64,000 nucleotides of DNA from Clostridia bacterium (GCA_017534305.1 JAFWCU010000001.1:1-64000), one strand, 5' to 3'. Positions 53,077 to 63,006 are shown, numbered from the stretch's first letter. Program-made: numbers and translations. The notes: generated from the letters alone by a model not told the origin.

Positions 53077-55698
53077 ATGAAAAATAATAATTCTGTAAAA
53101 GAAAAACAATATAGTGTTGAAGCAAAATTAAAAAATAATGCAACAATTTCTAAGGAAGAATTATTTAGAAATTTAAAAACATCTATTGAGGGATTAAGTG
53201 TAGTAAATTTAGAGGATATAGATGAAAAGTATGGGAAAAATACAATTGAATTTGGAAATAATTATACTATTTGGAATAGATTAAGAGATTCTCTTTTTAA
53301 TCCATTTAATATTGTATTATTACTTGTTGCTGCAGTAACTTTTGTAACTGATGTAGTTATTGCTACACAAAAAGATTATATTACATTTGTTTTATTAATT
53401 AGTACAGTATTAATATCTGCAGCCGTTTCTTTTATTCAAGAAACAAAATCAGATAATGCCGCAAAAAAATTAAAAAGTATGATTTCAAATAAAATGGATG
53501 TTATAAGAGATGGGAACGCTTGTGTTGTAGATGTTAGTGAAGTTTATCCAGGCGATATTGTTAAATTATCTTCAGGAGATATGATTCCGGGAGATGTAAG
53601 ATTCATTGAGACAAAAGATTTATTTATAGATCAAGCATCTCTTACAGGAGAATCTGTGCCGGTTGAAAAATTTGTTACTCTTAAACAATATGATTCTGTT
53701 ACAGATATTTCAAATATAGGTTTTATGGGAACAAATATTATTAGTGGTAGTGCTTTAGCAGTAGTCCTTGCTACTGGAAATGATACTTATTTTGGTTCGA
53801 TGGCAAAATCATTATATACAGTGAAAAAGACAAATAGCTTTGACGAAGGTATAAATGGTATTTCTAATTTGCTAATACATTTTATGATTATTATGATACC
53901 GATAATAATGGTTATAAACATGTATACTAAAAGTGATGTTTTGTCTTCTTTGATATTTGCTATTACAATTGCTGTTGGACTTACACCTGAAATGTTTCCT
54001 GTAATTATGACTTCTACTATGGTCAAAGGTGCTGTTGAAATGTCTAAGAAAAAAACAATAGTAAAAAGAGTAAATGCTATTCAAACGTTTGGACAAATGG
54101 ATATTCTATGTACAGATAAAACAGGAACATTAACCGAGGATGAAGTAATACTTGAAAAATATATGGACGTAAACGGAAATGAAAGTTTAAGAATACTAAA
54201 ACATGCTTTTTTAAATAGTTATTTCCAAACTGGTCTTAAAAACTTAATTGATGTTGCTATAATATCTAGAGCAGACAAAGAAAAAATGAATGTACTTAAA
54301 GAAAAATATGTGCGTGAAGATGAAATCCCTTTTGATTTTTCTAGACGTAGAATGAGTGTGGTTTTACGTGATGACAATGGAAAAAGACAACTTATTACTA
54401 AAGGTGCTGTAGATGAAGTTCTTGCTATTTGCTCTTTTATAGATATAGATGGTGTGGCTATTGAAATGACACCAGAACTTAGAAAAAAAGCATATGAAGT
54501 TTATGAAAAAAATAATGATGATGGGCTTAGAGTTTTAGCGGTTGCACAAAAAAATGAAATTAATGGAGTAGAAACTTTTGGGGTACAAGACGAGTCTCAA
54601 ATGGTACTTATAGGATTTGTTGGATTTTTAGATCCTCCAAAAGAGAGTGCAAAAGAAGCTATTAAAAAATTAAAGTACTATGGAGTAGATACTGTTGTTC
54701 TTACAGGAGACAGCGAAGGAGTTGCTCTTAATGTTTGCAAAAAGGTTGGAATAACAGTTAAAAATAGAATGATTGGTAGTGAAATAGATAATTTGAGTGA
54801 CGAAGAACTAAAATCTAGAATAGAAGAATGTCACTTGTATTCAAAACTATCTCCACTTCAAAAACAAAGAATAGTTAGACTTTATCAAGAAAATGGTCAT
54901 ACTGTTGGCTATATGGGAGATGGAATTAACGATTCGCCACCTTTAAAACAGGCAGATGTTGGAATATCTGTTGATACTGCTGTAGATATTGCAAAAGAAA
55001 CAGCAGATATTATACTTCTAGAAAAAGACTTGAACGTTTTAGAAGAGGGAGTTGTTACTGGAAGACGTATTTTTACAAATGTATTAAAATATATTAAAAT
55101 GGCTACAAGTGGTAATTTTGGAAATATGTTATCTATTGTATTTGCGAGTATTTTCTTACCATTTTTACCATTGATGCCAATTCATATACTAATACAAAAT
55201 TTATTAAATGATTTAGCACAAGCTGGTATGCCTTTTGATAATGTTGATGATGATTATATTAAAAAGCCTAAAACTTGGGACACAAAAGATATTAAAAAAT
55301 TTATGTTTAGGTTTGGGCTTATTAGTACTGTTTTAGATTTATTATGTTTTGGAGTATTATGGTTTATCTTTAAGTTTAATTCTATTGAAACACAAACTTT
55401 ATTCCAAACAGGATGGTTTGCTTTTGGAATAATCTCACAAACATTAATTATTCATATGATTAGAACAGATAAACTTCCATTTGTTAAATCTAAATCATCT
55501 AAACAACTACTCGCATCAACATTTGCTGTTGTATTTATAACCTTGGCGATGACATTTACAAGTATTTCTATTGCATTTGACCTTGCAATTTTACCTATAA
55601 AATTTATGTTATGGATAGTTATATTGCAGGCAATATATGCTATATTTATTCAAATATATAAGCAAATATATGTGAAAATTAACAAAAAATGGTTATAA
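53077..55698 (+). CDS. mgtA: magnesium-importing P-type ATPase (MgtA/MgtB type)
   Basis: An 873-residue P3B-type ATPase. It has the actuator motif SLTGESVPVEK, the phosphorylation motif CTDKTGTLTED, the nucleotide-binding FDFSRRRMSV, the hinge GDGINDSPPLKQADVGI, and about ten membrane segments. The NPFN in SLFNPFNIVLLLV and the ending HMIRT region fit MgtA. It imports Mg2+ at the cytoplasmic membrane. No Mg2+ riboswitch-sized leader precedes it, because it starts only 20 bases after the phosphatase gene, so transcriptional control must come from further upstream. Confidence 0.92.
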   Translation: MKNNNSVKEKQYSVEAKLKNNATISKEELFRNLKTSIEGLSVVNLEDIDEKYGKNTIEFGNNYTIWNRLRDSLFNPFNIVLLLVAAVTFVTDVVIATQKDYITFVLLISTVLISAAVSFIQETKSDNAAKKLKSMISNKMDVIRDGNACVVDVSEVYPGDIVKLSSGDMIPGDVRFIETKDLFIDQASLTGESVPVEKFVTLKQYDSVTDISNIGFMGTNIISGSALAVVLATGNDTYFGSMAKSLYTVKKTNSFDEGINGISNLLIHFMIIMIPIIMVINMYTKSDVLSSLIFAITIAVGLTPEMFPVIMTSTMVKGAVEMSKKKTIVKRVNAIQTFGQMDILCTDKTGTLTEDEVILEKYMDVNGNESLRILKHAFLNSYFQTGLKNLIDVAIISRADKEKMNVLKEKYVREDEIPFDFSRRRMSVVLRDDNGKRQLITKGAVDEVLAICSFIDIDGVAIEMTPELRKKAYEVYEKNNDDGLRVLAVAQKNEINGVETFGVQDESQMVLIGFVGFLDPPKESAKEAIKKLKYYGVDTVVLTGDSEGVALNVCKKVGITVKNRMIGSEIDNLSDEELKSRIEECHLYSKLSPLQKQRIVRLYQENGHTVGYMGDGINDSPPLKQADVGISVDTAVDIAKETADIILLEKDLNVLEEGVVTGRRIFTNVLKYIKMATSGNFGNMLSIVFASIFLPFLPLMPIHILIQNLLNDLAQAGMPFDNVDDDYIKKPKTWDTKDIKKFMFRFGLISTVLDLLCFGVLWFIFKFNSIETQTLFQTGWFAFGIISQTLIIHMIRTDKLPFVKSKSSKQLLASTFAVVFITLAMTFTSISIAFDLAILPIKFMLWIVILQAIYAIFIQIYKQIYVKINKKWL

Positions 55699-55725
55699 TT
55701 AAGTAAACTAAAATGCTAGTAATTA

Positions 55726-55754
55726 TAGACAATACTTGATTTTTGTGATATAAT
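55726..55754 (+). promoter_or_regulatory. promoter of the methyltransferase gene
   Basis: TAGACA (55726-55731), a 17-base spacer and TATAAT (55749-55754). Confidence 0.75.
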
Positions 55755-55776
55755 ACCAATAGCTTTGGAGGGAAAA

Positions 55777-56652
55777 ATGGATACAGAACAATTATATACA
55801 TATATTCTTACAGCTTTTGAAGGAAAAAGCTTTGAAAATTTAATATTAAATAAAAGAAATACTGAACATAAAGCATCTTTTGAAAATGAGTATAGAGAAA
55901 AAATCATTGAAAAGATGAATACAGATGAATATACAAAAGTAATGGATAAATTATCTAAGAGTTTTTTAACTAATCTTGTTAAAGGAACTGAAGGAAGAAA
56001 AGTTACTAAAGAAGATTGTAGCAAGATACTTGAAATTTACCATAAATTAATTGAAAATATTTCAGACTATAATAAAGATTATGAAAGAATTGCTTTGGAG
56101 CATTTTACACAAGTAAGAAACTTTATAAATGACTATACAACTAGACAAGAAACTAGTGCTGAAGATGTTGAATCTAAAACTAGTTATTCACCAGAGTTTT
56201 TACTAGATATATTAGCTGTAGAAGAACATGAATTAAAAGGAAAATCTTTAGATATAGGTTGTGGTAAAGAGGCAACTCTTGTTAACTACCTTACTGAAAA
56301 AGGAATGGATGCTAAAGGCTTAGATATGGAGTGTCAAGATAGTGATAAACTTGAACAAGAAGATTGGTTAATTAAGGAATATCCAGAATTAACTTATGAT
56401 TTAATTACTTCAAGTTTAACATTTACTAAACACTTTAATGAAGCAAACCAAGAAGAAGCAAATGACCAAGAATGTATTGAATATGCATTGAGTTATATGA
56501 AGATACTAAATTCTTTAAAAGTTGGTGGAAAATGGCATTATGTTCCATCTGTGACATTTATTGAAGAACTTTTACCAGAAGATAAATTTGAAGTAACTAA
56601 TTCTTTTATAAATGATAATATAATGAGAACAGTTGTTAAAAGAATTAAATAA
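55777..56652 (+). CDS. class I SAM-dependent methyltransferase with helical N-domain
   Basis: A 291-residue product. The C-terminal half is a Rossmann methyltransferase: motif I LDIGCGKEATLVNYL near residue 160, an acidic end of strand 2 (GLDMECQ), and LTYDLITSSLTF as motif IV-like. The N-terminal 140 residues are helical and not recognised. The substrate is unknown. The start is the ATG at 55777 after TTTGGAGGGAAAA. The TTG at 55765 is in front of that site. Confidence 0.8.
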   Translation: MDTEQLYTYILTAFEGKSFENLILNKRNTEHKASFENEYREKIIEKMNTDEYTKVMDKLSKSFLTNLVKGTEGRKVTKEDCSKILEIYHKLIENISDYNKDYERIALEHFTQVRNFINDYTTRQETSAEDVESKTSYSPEFLLDILAVEEHELKGKSLDIGCGKEATLVNYLTEKGMDAKGLDMECQDSDKLEQEDWLIKEYPELTYDLITSSLTFTKHFNEANQEEANDQECIEYALSYMKILNSLKVGGKWHYVPSVTFIEELLPEDKFEVTNSFINDNIMRTVVKRIK

Positions 56653-56654
56653 AA

Positions 56655-56687
56655 ATAGAGGTACTTTTCGGTACCTCTTTCATTTTT
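56655..56687 (+). terminator. terminator of the methyltransferase gene
   Basis: AGAGGTAC/GTACCTCT stem with a 6-base loop and a T-rich tail. Confidence 0.85.
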
Positions 56688-56708
56688 AAAACATTTGTTC
56701 TTTAAATA

Positions 56709-56737
56709 TTGAAATTAAAAATTTACTATGATATAAT
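56709..56737 (+). promoter_or_regulatory. promoter of uvrA
   Basis: TTGAAA (56709-56714), a 17-base spacer and TATAAT (56732-56737). The in-frame ATG at 56740 is only 3 bases from the -10, so it cannot be the translated start. Confidence 0.8.
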
Positions 56738-56760
56738 ACATGTGTTTAAAGGGGAGCGTT

Positions 56761-59595
56761 ATGAATAATAAATTAGTTATTAAGGGAGCTAAAGAAAACA
56801 ACTTAAAAAATGTAGATTTAGAGATACCAAGAGATAGTCTTGTTGTTTTTACAGGATTATCTGGTTCAGGTAAATCTTCACTTGCTTTTGATACTATATA
56901 TGCAGAAGGTCAAAGAAGATATGTAGAAAGTTTATCTTCTTATGCAAGACAATTCTTAGGAATAATGGAAAAACCAAATGTAGAGTATATTGAAGGTTTG
57001 TCTCCAGCTATTTCTATAGATCAAAAGACTACATCAAAAAATCCTCGTTCAACAGTTGGAACTGTTACTGAGATTTATGATTATTTAAGACTACTTTATG
57101 CTCGTGTTGGTGTTCCACATTGCCCAAATTGTGGAAAAAGAATAAAAAAACAAACAGTAGATGAAATTGTTGACCAAATTCTTGGATATAAAGAAGGTTC
57201 TAAAATTTTAATACTTACTCCTGTAATTCGTGGAAGAAAGGGTGAGCATAGAAATGTGCTTGAGAGAGTATTAAAAGATGGATTTATTCGTGCAAGAATA
57301 GATGGAGAAACTTATGATTTATCTGAGGATATTCCTACACTAGATAAACAAAAGAAACATTATATTGATGTGGTTGTAGATAGACTAGTAGTAAGGGAAG
57401 ATATTAGAAAGAGACTTGCAGATTCAGTTGAGCTTGCATTAAAATATGCAGAAAATCTTGTTATGGTAGCAAATCTTGAAGATAATACTGAACAAATTTT
57501 TTCACAAAACTATGCATGTCCAGATTGTGGTATTTCTTTAGAAGAAATGACACCTAGAAGTTTTTCTTTCAATAGTCCATTTGGTGCATGTCCATATTGT
57601 ACAGGACTTGGCGAAATAATGTCTATTGATCCAGAAAAAATTATGCCAGATAAAGATAAAAGATTAACAGACTATGGATGTATAAAAGGATGGTCTGGCT
57701 CTGGAACATATATAGATACTATGGCTAGAATGTATATACAAGGTCTATGCTCACATTATAATGTTAATCCAATGACTAAACTTAAAGATTTACCTGCTAC
57801 TTTTATGGATAAGCTTTTATATGGTACAGGAGATGAAAAAGTTAAATTTGTATATCATTCTAAAATGATGGATAAGGAGTTTGAAGAACCTTTTGAAGGC
57901 GTTATAAATACATTACAAAGAAGAGCTAATGAAACTAAATCTCAAGGTATGAAAACATATTATGAAGGATTTATGAGCTCTGTCCATTGTGATTATTGTA
58001 ATGGTGCAAGATTAAAAAAAGAAATTCTTGCTGTAACAATTGGAAAAGTTAATATTCATGAATTATGTTGTATGAATATAGCAAGTATTAAAGAATACAT
58101 AGATAAAGAATATGAAAAGCTTGGTGCTAAAGATCATGCAATAGCTGAACAAATCGTAAAAGAATTAGATTCAAGACTACAATTTTTAATTGATGTAGGA
58201 CTTAGCTATTTAACACTTTCAAGAAGTGCTGGAACATTGTCTGGTGGTGAGTCTCAAAGAATTAGACTTGCAACTCAAATTGGTTCAGGACTTACAGGAG
58301 TACTATATATTTTAGATGAACCAAGTATAGGTCTGCATCAAAAAGATAATGAAAAATTATTAAATTCTTTAAAGAAAATGAGAGACTTAGGAAATACGCT
58401 AATTGTTGTAGAACATGATGAAGATACTATGCGTACAGCAGACTATATAGTAGATATAGGGCCAGGTGCTGGAATTCATGGTGGAGAAGTTGTATTTTCA
58501 GGTCTTCCTAAAGATATAGAAAAATGTAAAGAATCAATTACTGGAAAATATTTAAGTGGAGAACTTAAAATTCCTGTACCAAAGGAGAGAAGAAAATCTA
58601 AAAAGTATTTAGAAGTAATTGGAGCGCAAGAACATAATTTAAAAAATATAGATGTTAAAATTCCAGTTGGAGTATTTAACTGTGTTACTGGTGTGTCTGG
58701 TTCGGGAAAATCTACTCTTGTAAATGAAATAATTTGTAAAACATTAGAAAGAGATTTAAATAGAGCATACACTAGACCTGGAAAATATGAAAAAATGAAG
58801 GGTATAGATAATTTTGATAAAGTTATAAATATAGATCAATCTCCTATTGGGAGAACACCAAGATCTAATCCTGCAACATATACAGGTATGTTTGACCATA
58901 TTCGTGATGTATTTGCAAGTACAAATGAAGCAAAAATGAGAGGATACACTAAAGGAAGATTTAGTTTTAATGTACCTGGAGGTAGATGTGAAGCTTGTTC
59001 TGGAGATGGTATAGTTAAAATAGATATGAACTTCTTAAGTGATGTATATGTTCCTTGTGAGGTATGTAAAGGTAAGAGATATTCAAGAGAGACTCTAGAA
59101 GTTAAATTCAAAGGAAAGAGTATTAGTGATGTATTAGATATGACTGTAGAAGAAGGATTAGAATTCTTTAAGAATCATCCAAAAATACATAGTAAACTTC
59201 AGACATTATATGATGTTGGTCTAGGATATATTAAAATTGGTCAACCATCAACTACACTTTCTGGAGGAGAGGCACAAAGAATTAAACTTGCAACAGAACT
59301 ATCTAAACGTTCTACAGGTAAAACTATGTATATCTTAGATGAGCCAACAACTGGTCTTCATATGGCAGATGTACATAAATTAATAAACATACTTCAAAGA
59401 TTAACTGAAGGTGGAAATACATTACTTGTTATTGAACATAATTTAGATGTAATTAAAAGTGCAGATTATCTAATAGATTTAGGCCCTGAAGGAGGAGATG
59501 GCGGTGGTACTATAGTTGCTAGCGGCACTCCAGAAGAAGTGGCTAAAGTTAAAAATAGCTATACAGGAGAGTTTTTAAAGAGAATATTAAAATAA
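56761..59595 (+). CDS. uvrA: excinuclease ABC subunit A
   Basis: The damage-sensing ABC-type ATPase of nucleotide excision repair. The 944-residue product has two ATPase modules: [14 protein letters not shown] with [12 protein letters not shown], and [13 protein letters not shown] with [12 protein letters not shown]. The zinc modules are CPNCGKR, CPDCG...CPYC and CEACSGDG...CEVCKGKR. The ATG at 56761 follows AAAGGGGAGCGTT and matches the standard N-terminus. uvrB and uvrC are not in the window, but mfd, which recruits UvrA, is. Confidence 0.98.
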   Translation: MNNKLVIKGAKENNLKNVDLEIPRDSLVVFTGLSGSGKSSLAFDTIYAEGQRRYVESLSSYARQFLGIMEKPNVEYIEGLSPAISIDQKTTSKNPRSTVGTVTEIYDYLRLLYARVGVPHCPNCGKRIKKQTVDEIVDQILGYKEGSKILILTPVIRGRKGEHRNVLERVLKDGFIRARIDGETYDLSEDIPTLDKQKKHYIDVVVDRLVVREDIRKRLADSVELALKYAENLVMVANLEDNTEQIFSQNYACPDCGISLEEMTPRSFSFNSPFGACPYCTGLGEIMSIDPEKIMPDKDKRLTDYGCIKGWSGSGTYIDTMARMYIQGLCSHYNVNPMTKLKDLPATFMDKLLYGTGDEKVKFVYHSKMMDKEFEEPFEGVINTLQRRANETKSQGMKTYYEGFMSSVHCDYCNGARLKKEILAVTIGKVNIHELCCMNIASIKEYIDKEYEKLGAKDHAIAEQIVKELDSRLQFLIDVGLSYLTLSRSAGTLSGGESQRIRLATQIGSGLTGVLYILDEPSIGLHQKDNEKLLNSLKKMRDLGNTLIVVEHDEDTMRTADYIVDIGPGAGIHGGEVVFSGLPKDIEKCKESITGKYLSGELKIPVPKERRKSKKYLEVIGAQEHNLKNIDVKIPVGVFNCVTGVSGSGKSTLVNEIICKTLERDLNRAYTRPGKYEKMKGIDNFDKVINIDQSPIGRTPRSNPATYTGMFDHIRDVFASTNEAKMRGYTKGRFSFNVPGGRCEACSGDGIVKIDMNFLSDVYVPCEVCKGKRYSRETLEVKFKGKSISDVLDMTVEEGLEFFKNHPKIHSKLQTLYDVGLGYIKIGQPSTTLSGGEAQRIKLATELSKRSTGKTMYILDEPTTGLHMADVHKLINILQRLTEGGNTLLVIEHNLDVIKSADYLIDLGPEGGDGGGTIVASGTPEEVAKVKNSYTGEFLKRILK

Positions 59596-59601
59596 AAATA
59601 T

Positions 59602-59631
59602 AAGTGGAAGAATTAATCTTCCACTTTTTTA
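59602..59631. terminator. bidirectional terminator
   Basis: AAGTGGAAG/CTTCCACTT stem with a 7-base loop. T-run on the right, A-rich on the left. It serves uvrA and the convergent Cys-rich gene. Confidence 0.88.
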
Positions 59632-59635
59632 TGTA

Positions 59636-59773
59636 TTAGTTACAGCAGCAACATAGAACTACTATAATAAGAATTATCCAAATGCAACAACAATTGTTTC
59701 CGCCTCCAAATAGGCCATTTCCACCACAACCGTTTGAGCAGCAGTTGTTTCCGCATCCGCATCTTTCATCCAT
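59636..59773 (-). CDS. 45-residue cysteine-rich membrane protein
   Basis: A short frame encoding 45 residues, of which 12 are Cys. The N-terminal half is Gly/Asn/Cys-rich (RCGCGNNCCSNGCGG), followed by NNCCC, a single hydrophobic helix (IWIILIIVVL) and a terminal run of four Cys then Asn. The ATG follows GAGGTGAATTTTAGTG, a good ribosome binding site, and a terminator follows the stop. The next gene upstream on this strand is another tiny membrane protein, 29 bases away. No family is recognised. Small Cys/Gly-rich proteins occur among Bacillota spore or envelope components, but assigning that here would be a guess. Confidence 0.72.
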   Translation of the reverse strand: MDERCGCGNNCCSNGCGGNGLFGGGNNCCCIWIILIIVVLCCCCN

Positions 59774-59802
59774 CACTAAAATTCACCTCACTTCTTTAAA
59801 CT

Positions 59803-59937
59803 TTAAGTACTATCAAAGAAAGTATCAAAGTTTACTACTTCAGATGAATTCCTTCTATTATTACAGACAAAGTACAAAATAATTAGTATTAAAATAAGTA
59901 CTATTATCCATACTAAATCATCATTGTCTTTTCTCAT
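59803..59937 (-). CDS. 44-residue single-pass membrane protein
   Basis: A 44-residue frame with a short charged N-terminus (MRKDNDD), one strongly hydrophobic helix (about 8-25, ending in Cys) and a polar tail. The ribosome binding site AAAAAGGAGTTAAGTGT before the ATG is excellent. It lies upstream of, and in line with, the Cys-rich 45-residue gene. Topology (N-in or N-out) is not clear. The function is unknown. Confidence 0.68.
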   Translation of the reverse strand: MRKDNDDLVWIIVLILILIILYFVCNNRRNSSEVVNFDTFFDST

Positions 59938-59958
59938 ACACTTAACTCCTTTTTAAGT

Positions 59959-59970
59959 AGTAAGCTTACT
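59959..59970. promoter_or_regulatory. 12-bp perfect palindrome upstream of the tiny membrane genes
   Basis: AGTAAGCTTACT, a perfect dyad about 20 bases before the ribosome-binding region start of the 59937 gene. Candidate operator. No good promoter hexamers are obvious on the minus strand here. Confidence 0.3.
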
Positions 59971-60039
59971 TAATATACTATATTCTAATATTATTTTTTT
60001 GTTACTTTTGGCAAATTATATGAAAACATAAAATAATTA

Positions 60040-60069
60040 TTGAATTAATTTATTATGTTATGATATAAT
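60040..60069 (+). promoter_or_regulatory. promoter of rlmD
   Basis: TTGAAT (60040-60045), an 18-base spacer and TATAAT (60064-60069). The expected transcript start is at about 60076, which falls within the in-frame ATG at 60075. Confidence 0.72.
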
Positions 60070-60101
60070 CCAAAATGAGAGATAAAAAGGAGAAGTTAAT
60101 C

Positions 60102-61460
60102 TTGAAGAAAAATGATGAGATAGAATTAGAAATCATAGACAACGGCATTAACTTAGAAGGGATTGCAAGAGAAGAAAATAAAGTGGTATTTATACCTGGA
60201 GCTATAAAAGGTGAAAAAGTTAGAGCAAGAATTATTAAGGTTAATAATTCTTTTTGCATTGGTAAAGTAGAAGAAATACTTACACCAAGCCCAGATAGAG
60301 TAGAACCATTTTGTTCAGTATACAAAAGATGTGGCGGATGTTGTGGACAACATATAAGTTATAATAAGCAACTAGAGATTAAAAAAGAACTTGTAAAAAA
60401 TACTTTAGACAAACAAAAGGTAAACTATGCTGGAATAGATGATGTTATTGGTATGGGAGTACCATTAAATTTTAGAAATAAAGCACAATATCCAGTAAGA
60501 AAAACAGTAGAAGGTGTTAGCAAGATAGGATTTTATGCTAAACGTAGTCATGATATTATAGAAAATGAAGAGTGTTTTATACAAGATCAAGAAATAGATA
60601 GATTATCTAAAGAGGTATTTAAATTATTATTACTTAAGGGATTTGAAGGATATGATGAAAAAGAAAACAAAGGAGATATACGCCATATTTTAATTCGTAG
60701 AGGATACCACACAGGAGAAATTATGGTGGTAATTGTGGTAAATAACAAAAATATTTTTGATGATGTCCGCATGGAAGAAATAATTCATATTCTAAAAGAA
60801 GATGATAATATTAAAACAATAGTTTTAAACTATAATGGTTCAAAAACTAATGAGATACTTGGAAAAGAAGAAAAAGTAATATATGGAGATGGATATATCA
60901 CAGATTATATTGGAGATAAAAGATATTATATAAGCTCTAAATCTTTTTTCCAAGTAAATACAATACAAGCAGAAGTATTGTATGATACTTTAAAAGAAAA
61001 ATTAAATTTAAAAGGCAATGAGACATTATTTGACCTATATAGTGGAGTTGGTTCAATAGGAATATATTTAAGTGATAATGTAAAACAAGTTTATGGAATT
61101 GAAATAGAACCTCAAGCTGTAGATATGGCAAATATGAATATGAGACTTAATAATGTTACTAACGCTGAATATATTGCAGGAAGTGTTGAAGAGAAAATAG
61201 AAGAATATGAAAAAAGAAATATACATCCAGATGTAATTGTAGTAGATCCACCAAGAAAAGGCTTAGATTTAGATAGTATAGAATATATTATTAAGTTTGC
61301 ACCAGAAAAAATTGGATATGTAAGTTGTTCACCTGCAACATTTGCAAGAGACTTAAAAATGCTTGAACCATACTACAATATAGGTGTTGTAACTCCTGTA
61401 GATTTATTCCCAAATAGTGAACATATAGAGGATGTAGTAGTACTTACAAAGAAAAAATAA
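60102..61460 (+). CDS. rlmD: 23S rRNA (uracil-C5)-methyltransferase RlmD/TrmA family
   Basis: A SAM-dependent m5U methyltransferase of the RumA/RlmCD group. The 452-residue product has a TRAM RNA-binding domain (first 55 residues), the iron-sulfur cluster cysteines in CSVYKRCGGCCGQH, motif I LFDLYSGVGSIGIYL, VVDPPRKGLD, and the catalytic Cys in GYVSCSPATFARD. I place the start at a TTG (60102), correctly spaced from AAAAAGGAGAAG. The ATG at 60075 coincides with the transcript start and has no ribosome binding site. Target (U747/U1939) is not decided. Confidence 0.9.
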   Translation: MKKNDEIELEIIDNGINLEGIAREENKVVFIPGAIKGEKVRARIIKVNNSFCIGKVEEILTPSPDRVEPFCSVYKRCGGCCGQHISYNKQLEIKKELVKNTLDKQKVNYAGIDDVIGMGVPLNFRNKAQYPVRKTVEGVSKIGFYAKRSHDIIENEECFIQDQEIDRLSKEVFKLLLLKGFEGYDEKENKGDIRHILIRRGYHTGEIMVVIVVNNKNIFDDVRMEEIIHILKEDDNIKTIVLNYNGSKTNEILGKEEKVIYGDGYITDYIGDKRYYISSKSFFQVNTIQAEVLYDTLKEKLNLKGNETLFDLYSGVGSIGIYLSDNVKQVYGIEIEPQAVDMANMNMRLNNVTNAEYIAGSVEEKIEEYEKRNIHPDVIVVDPPRKGLDLDSIEYIIKFAPEKIGYVSCSPATFARDLKMLEPYYNIGVVTPVDLFPNSEHIEDVVVLTKKK

Positions 61461-61472
61461 AGGGGAGACAAT

Positions 61473-62108
61473 ATGGAATATGATATGGCCTTTTCTGTTG
61501 GACCTAGATGTAGGCCAGCATATTATTTAGAAAAACATGGATTAAGGGTTTGTGCTTATCCGTTAGATTGGCTTGTATGTTCTTTAGATACAACTTTGCA
61601 TTTGCATCAAACAGAATTTAAAGATTTTTTAGAAAGCTATAAAAACTATCCAAAAAAGGCAAGACCTGAAAAGAATACAAGATATGTTTTAGATGATAAA
61701 AACCATATAAGATTTTTACATCATATAATGCTTGATCAAAATTTGGAAGATGAAATAATTCGAGTTAGACAATTAATGTATAAGAGATATTTAAGACAAA
61801 AAGAACATATAAATAAATCTGAAAATATTTTGATGATAGGAAATCATAATATTAAAAGAGAAAAGCTAGAACATTTCTTAATTGAAATGGGAAAAGTTTA
61901 TCCTAATAAACATTTTACGTTTTTAAATATCCATAATAGAAAAAATGGCAACAATGTTCATACATATAATTTAACAGATAAGTTGACTTTAATTGAGTGC
62001 TTTATGGATGATTTTGAAGATGTAAATGCTGAAAAACCATGGCATGGTAATGAAAAATTGTGGGATAATCTTATTCCTGAGATAATAGTTAAAAATGAAT
62101 TTGAATAA
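61473..62108 (+). CDS. DUF1796-family putative papain-like cysteine peptidase
   Basis: A 211-residue product with the DUF1796 opening FSVGPRCRPAYYLEKHGLR followed by AYPLDWLV, where the Cys after GPR is the presumed nucleophile, and conserved His (FLHH) and LMIGNHN further on. The family is annotated as papain-like peptidases, but its substrates are unknown. It starts 12 bases after rlmD behind AAGGGGAGACAAT, so it is co-transcribed with it. Confidence 0.85.
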   Translation: MEYDMAFSVGPRCRPAYYLEKHGLRVCAYPLDWLVCSLDTTLHLHQTEFKDFLESYKNYPKKARPEKNTRYVLDDKNHIRFLHHIMLDQNLEDEIIRVRQLMYKRYLRQKEHINKSENILMIGNHNIKREKLEHFLIEMGKVYPNKHFTFLNIHNRKNGNNVHTYNLTDKLTLIECFMDDFEDVNAEKPWHGNEKLWDNLIPEIIVKNEFE

Positions 62109-62112
62109 AATG

Positions 62113-62142
62113 AAAGGACTCTTAAAAGGAGTTCTTTTTTTA
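62113..62142 (+). terminator. terminator of rlmD-DUF1796
   Basis: AAGGACTC/GAGTTCTT stem (one G-U) with a 7-base loop and T-run. Confidence 0.85.
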
Positions 62143-62233
62143 GGTAATATCTAAAGTTTAAGCGTAATTATATTTTTTGTTTATAAAAACATAATTTATT
62201 GAATTTATATTTACATAAAACATATAACTTTTC

Positions 62234-62263
62234 TTGACAACATTAACCCCTAAAGTATATAAT
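62234..62263 (+). promoter_or_regulatory. promoter of tcdA-Nudix-ttcA unit
   Basis: TTGACA (62234-62239), an 18-base spacer and TATAAT (62258-62263). Confidence 0.75.
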
Positions 62264-62286
62264 ATTTCAAGAAAATAGGTGAAATA

Positions 62287-62987
62287 ATGGATAAACAAAA
62301 TATTAGAACTGAGATTCTTTTAGGAGAATCTGGTATAGATAAATTAAAAAACGCAACAGTGTTATATATGGCCTTGGTGGAGTTGGCTCTTTTGCTTGTG
62401 AAGCAATAGCTAGAGCTGGTGTTGGTCATTTAATTTTAGTAGATATAGATGTTTATGAGGAATCAAATATAAATCGTCAACTAGGAGCACTTCATTCAAC
62501 AATTGGAAAACGTAAAGTAGATGTAATGAAAGATAGAATTTTAGATATTAATCCAAATTGTGTTGTTGAAGGTTATGAGCCAAGTGAAATTGATGGTGGA
62601 GAAGAGTATGCTATTAATGAGTCTGCAGATTATGTTGTAGATTGTATTGATACAATGAGCTCTAAACTTAGAATAATTGAAAGATGTAATGAAATAGGTG
62701 TTAAGATTATTAGCGCAACAAGTGCTGGAAATAAACTTGATCCACTTAAATTTCAGGTTGCAGACATATATAAAACTACAGTGTGCCCAGTATGCAAAAT
62801 ATTAAGAAAAGAGTTAAAAGCTCGTGGTATTAAGAAACACAAAGTAGTGTATTCTACTGAACTTCCTGTAGAGCAAAAGAAAGTTGTTACTGAAGGTGAA
62901 AAAAGAGTGCTTGGAAGTATATCATTTGTTCCATCTGTTGCAGGACTAATAATTGCAGGAGAAGTAATTAAGGATATAGTTAAATAA
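62287..62987 (+). pseudogene. tcdA: tRNA threonylcarbamoyladenosine dehydratase TcdA, frameshifted
   Basis: An E1/ThiF-like enzyme that cyclises t6A37 to ct6A. The ATG at 62287 (after ATAGGTGAAATA) opens a frame that runs MDKQNIRTEILLGESG...LKNATVLY, then changes meaning near 62359-62369 and stops at a TAG about 40 bases on. The next frame, from 62367, continues without a stop as YGLGGVGSFACEAIARAG, VDIDVYEESNINRQ, a CPVC...LRKELKARGI segment, to 62987. Joined, this gives a normal TcdA of about 233 residues. The break lies right at the nucleotide-binding glycine loop in a TATATA tract, so it is a one-base loss (or two-base gain), either real or a sequencing error. All downstream signature residues are intact. 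Confidence 0.85.
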
Positions 62988-63006
62988 TAAGTTTTGGAGG
63001 TAAGTT

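Noticed and set aside
59682..59882. Plus-strand 66-codon frame rich in Gln, Pro and Phe
   Set aside because: It is the antisense shadow of the Cys-rich gene on the minus strand; no ribosome binding site and no promoter support it.
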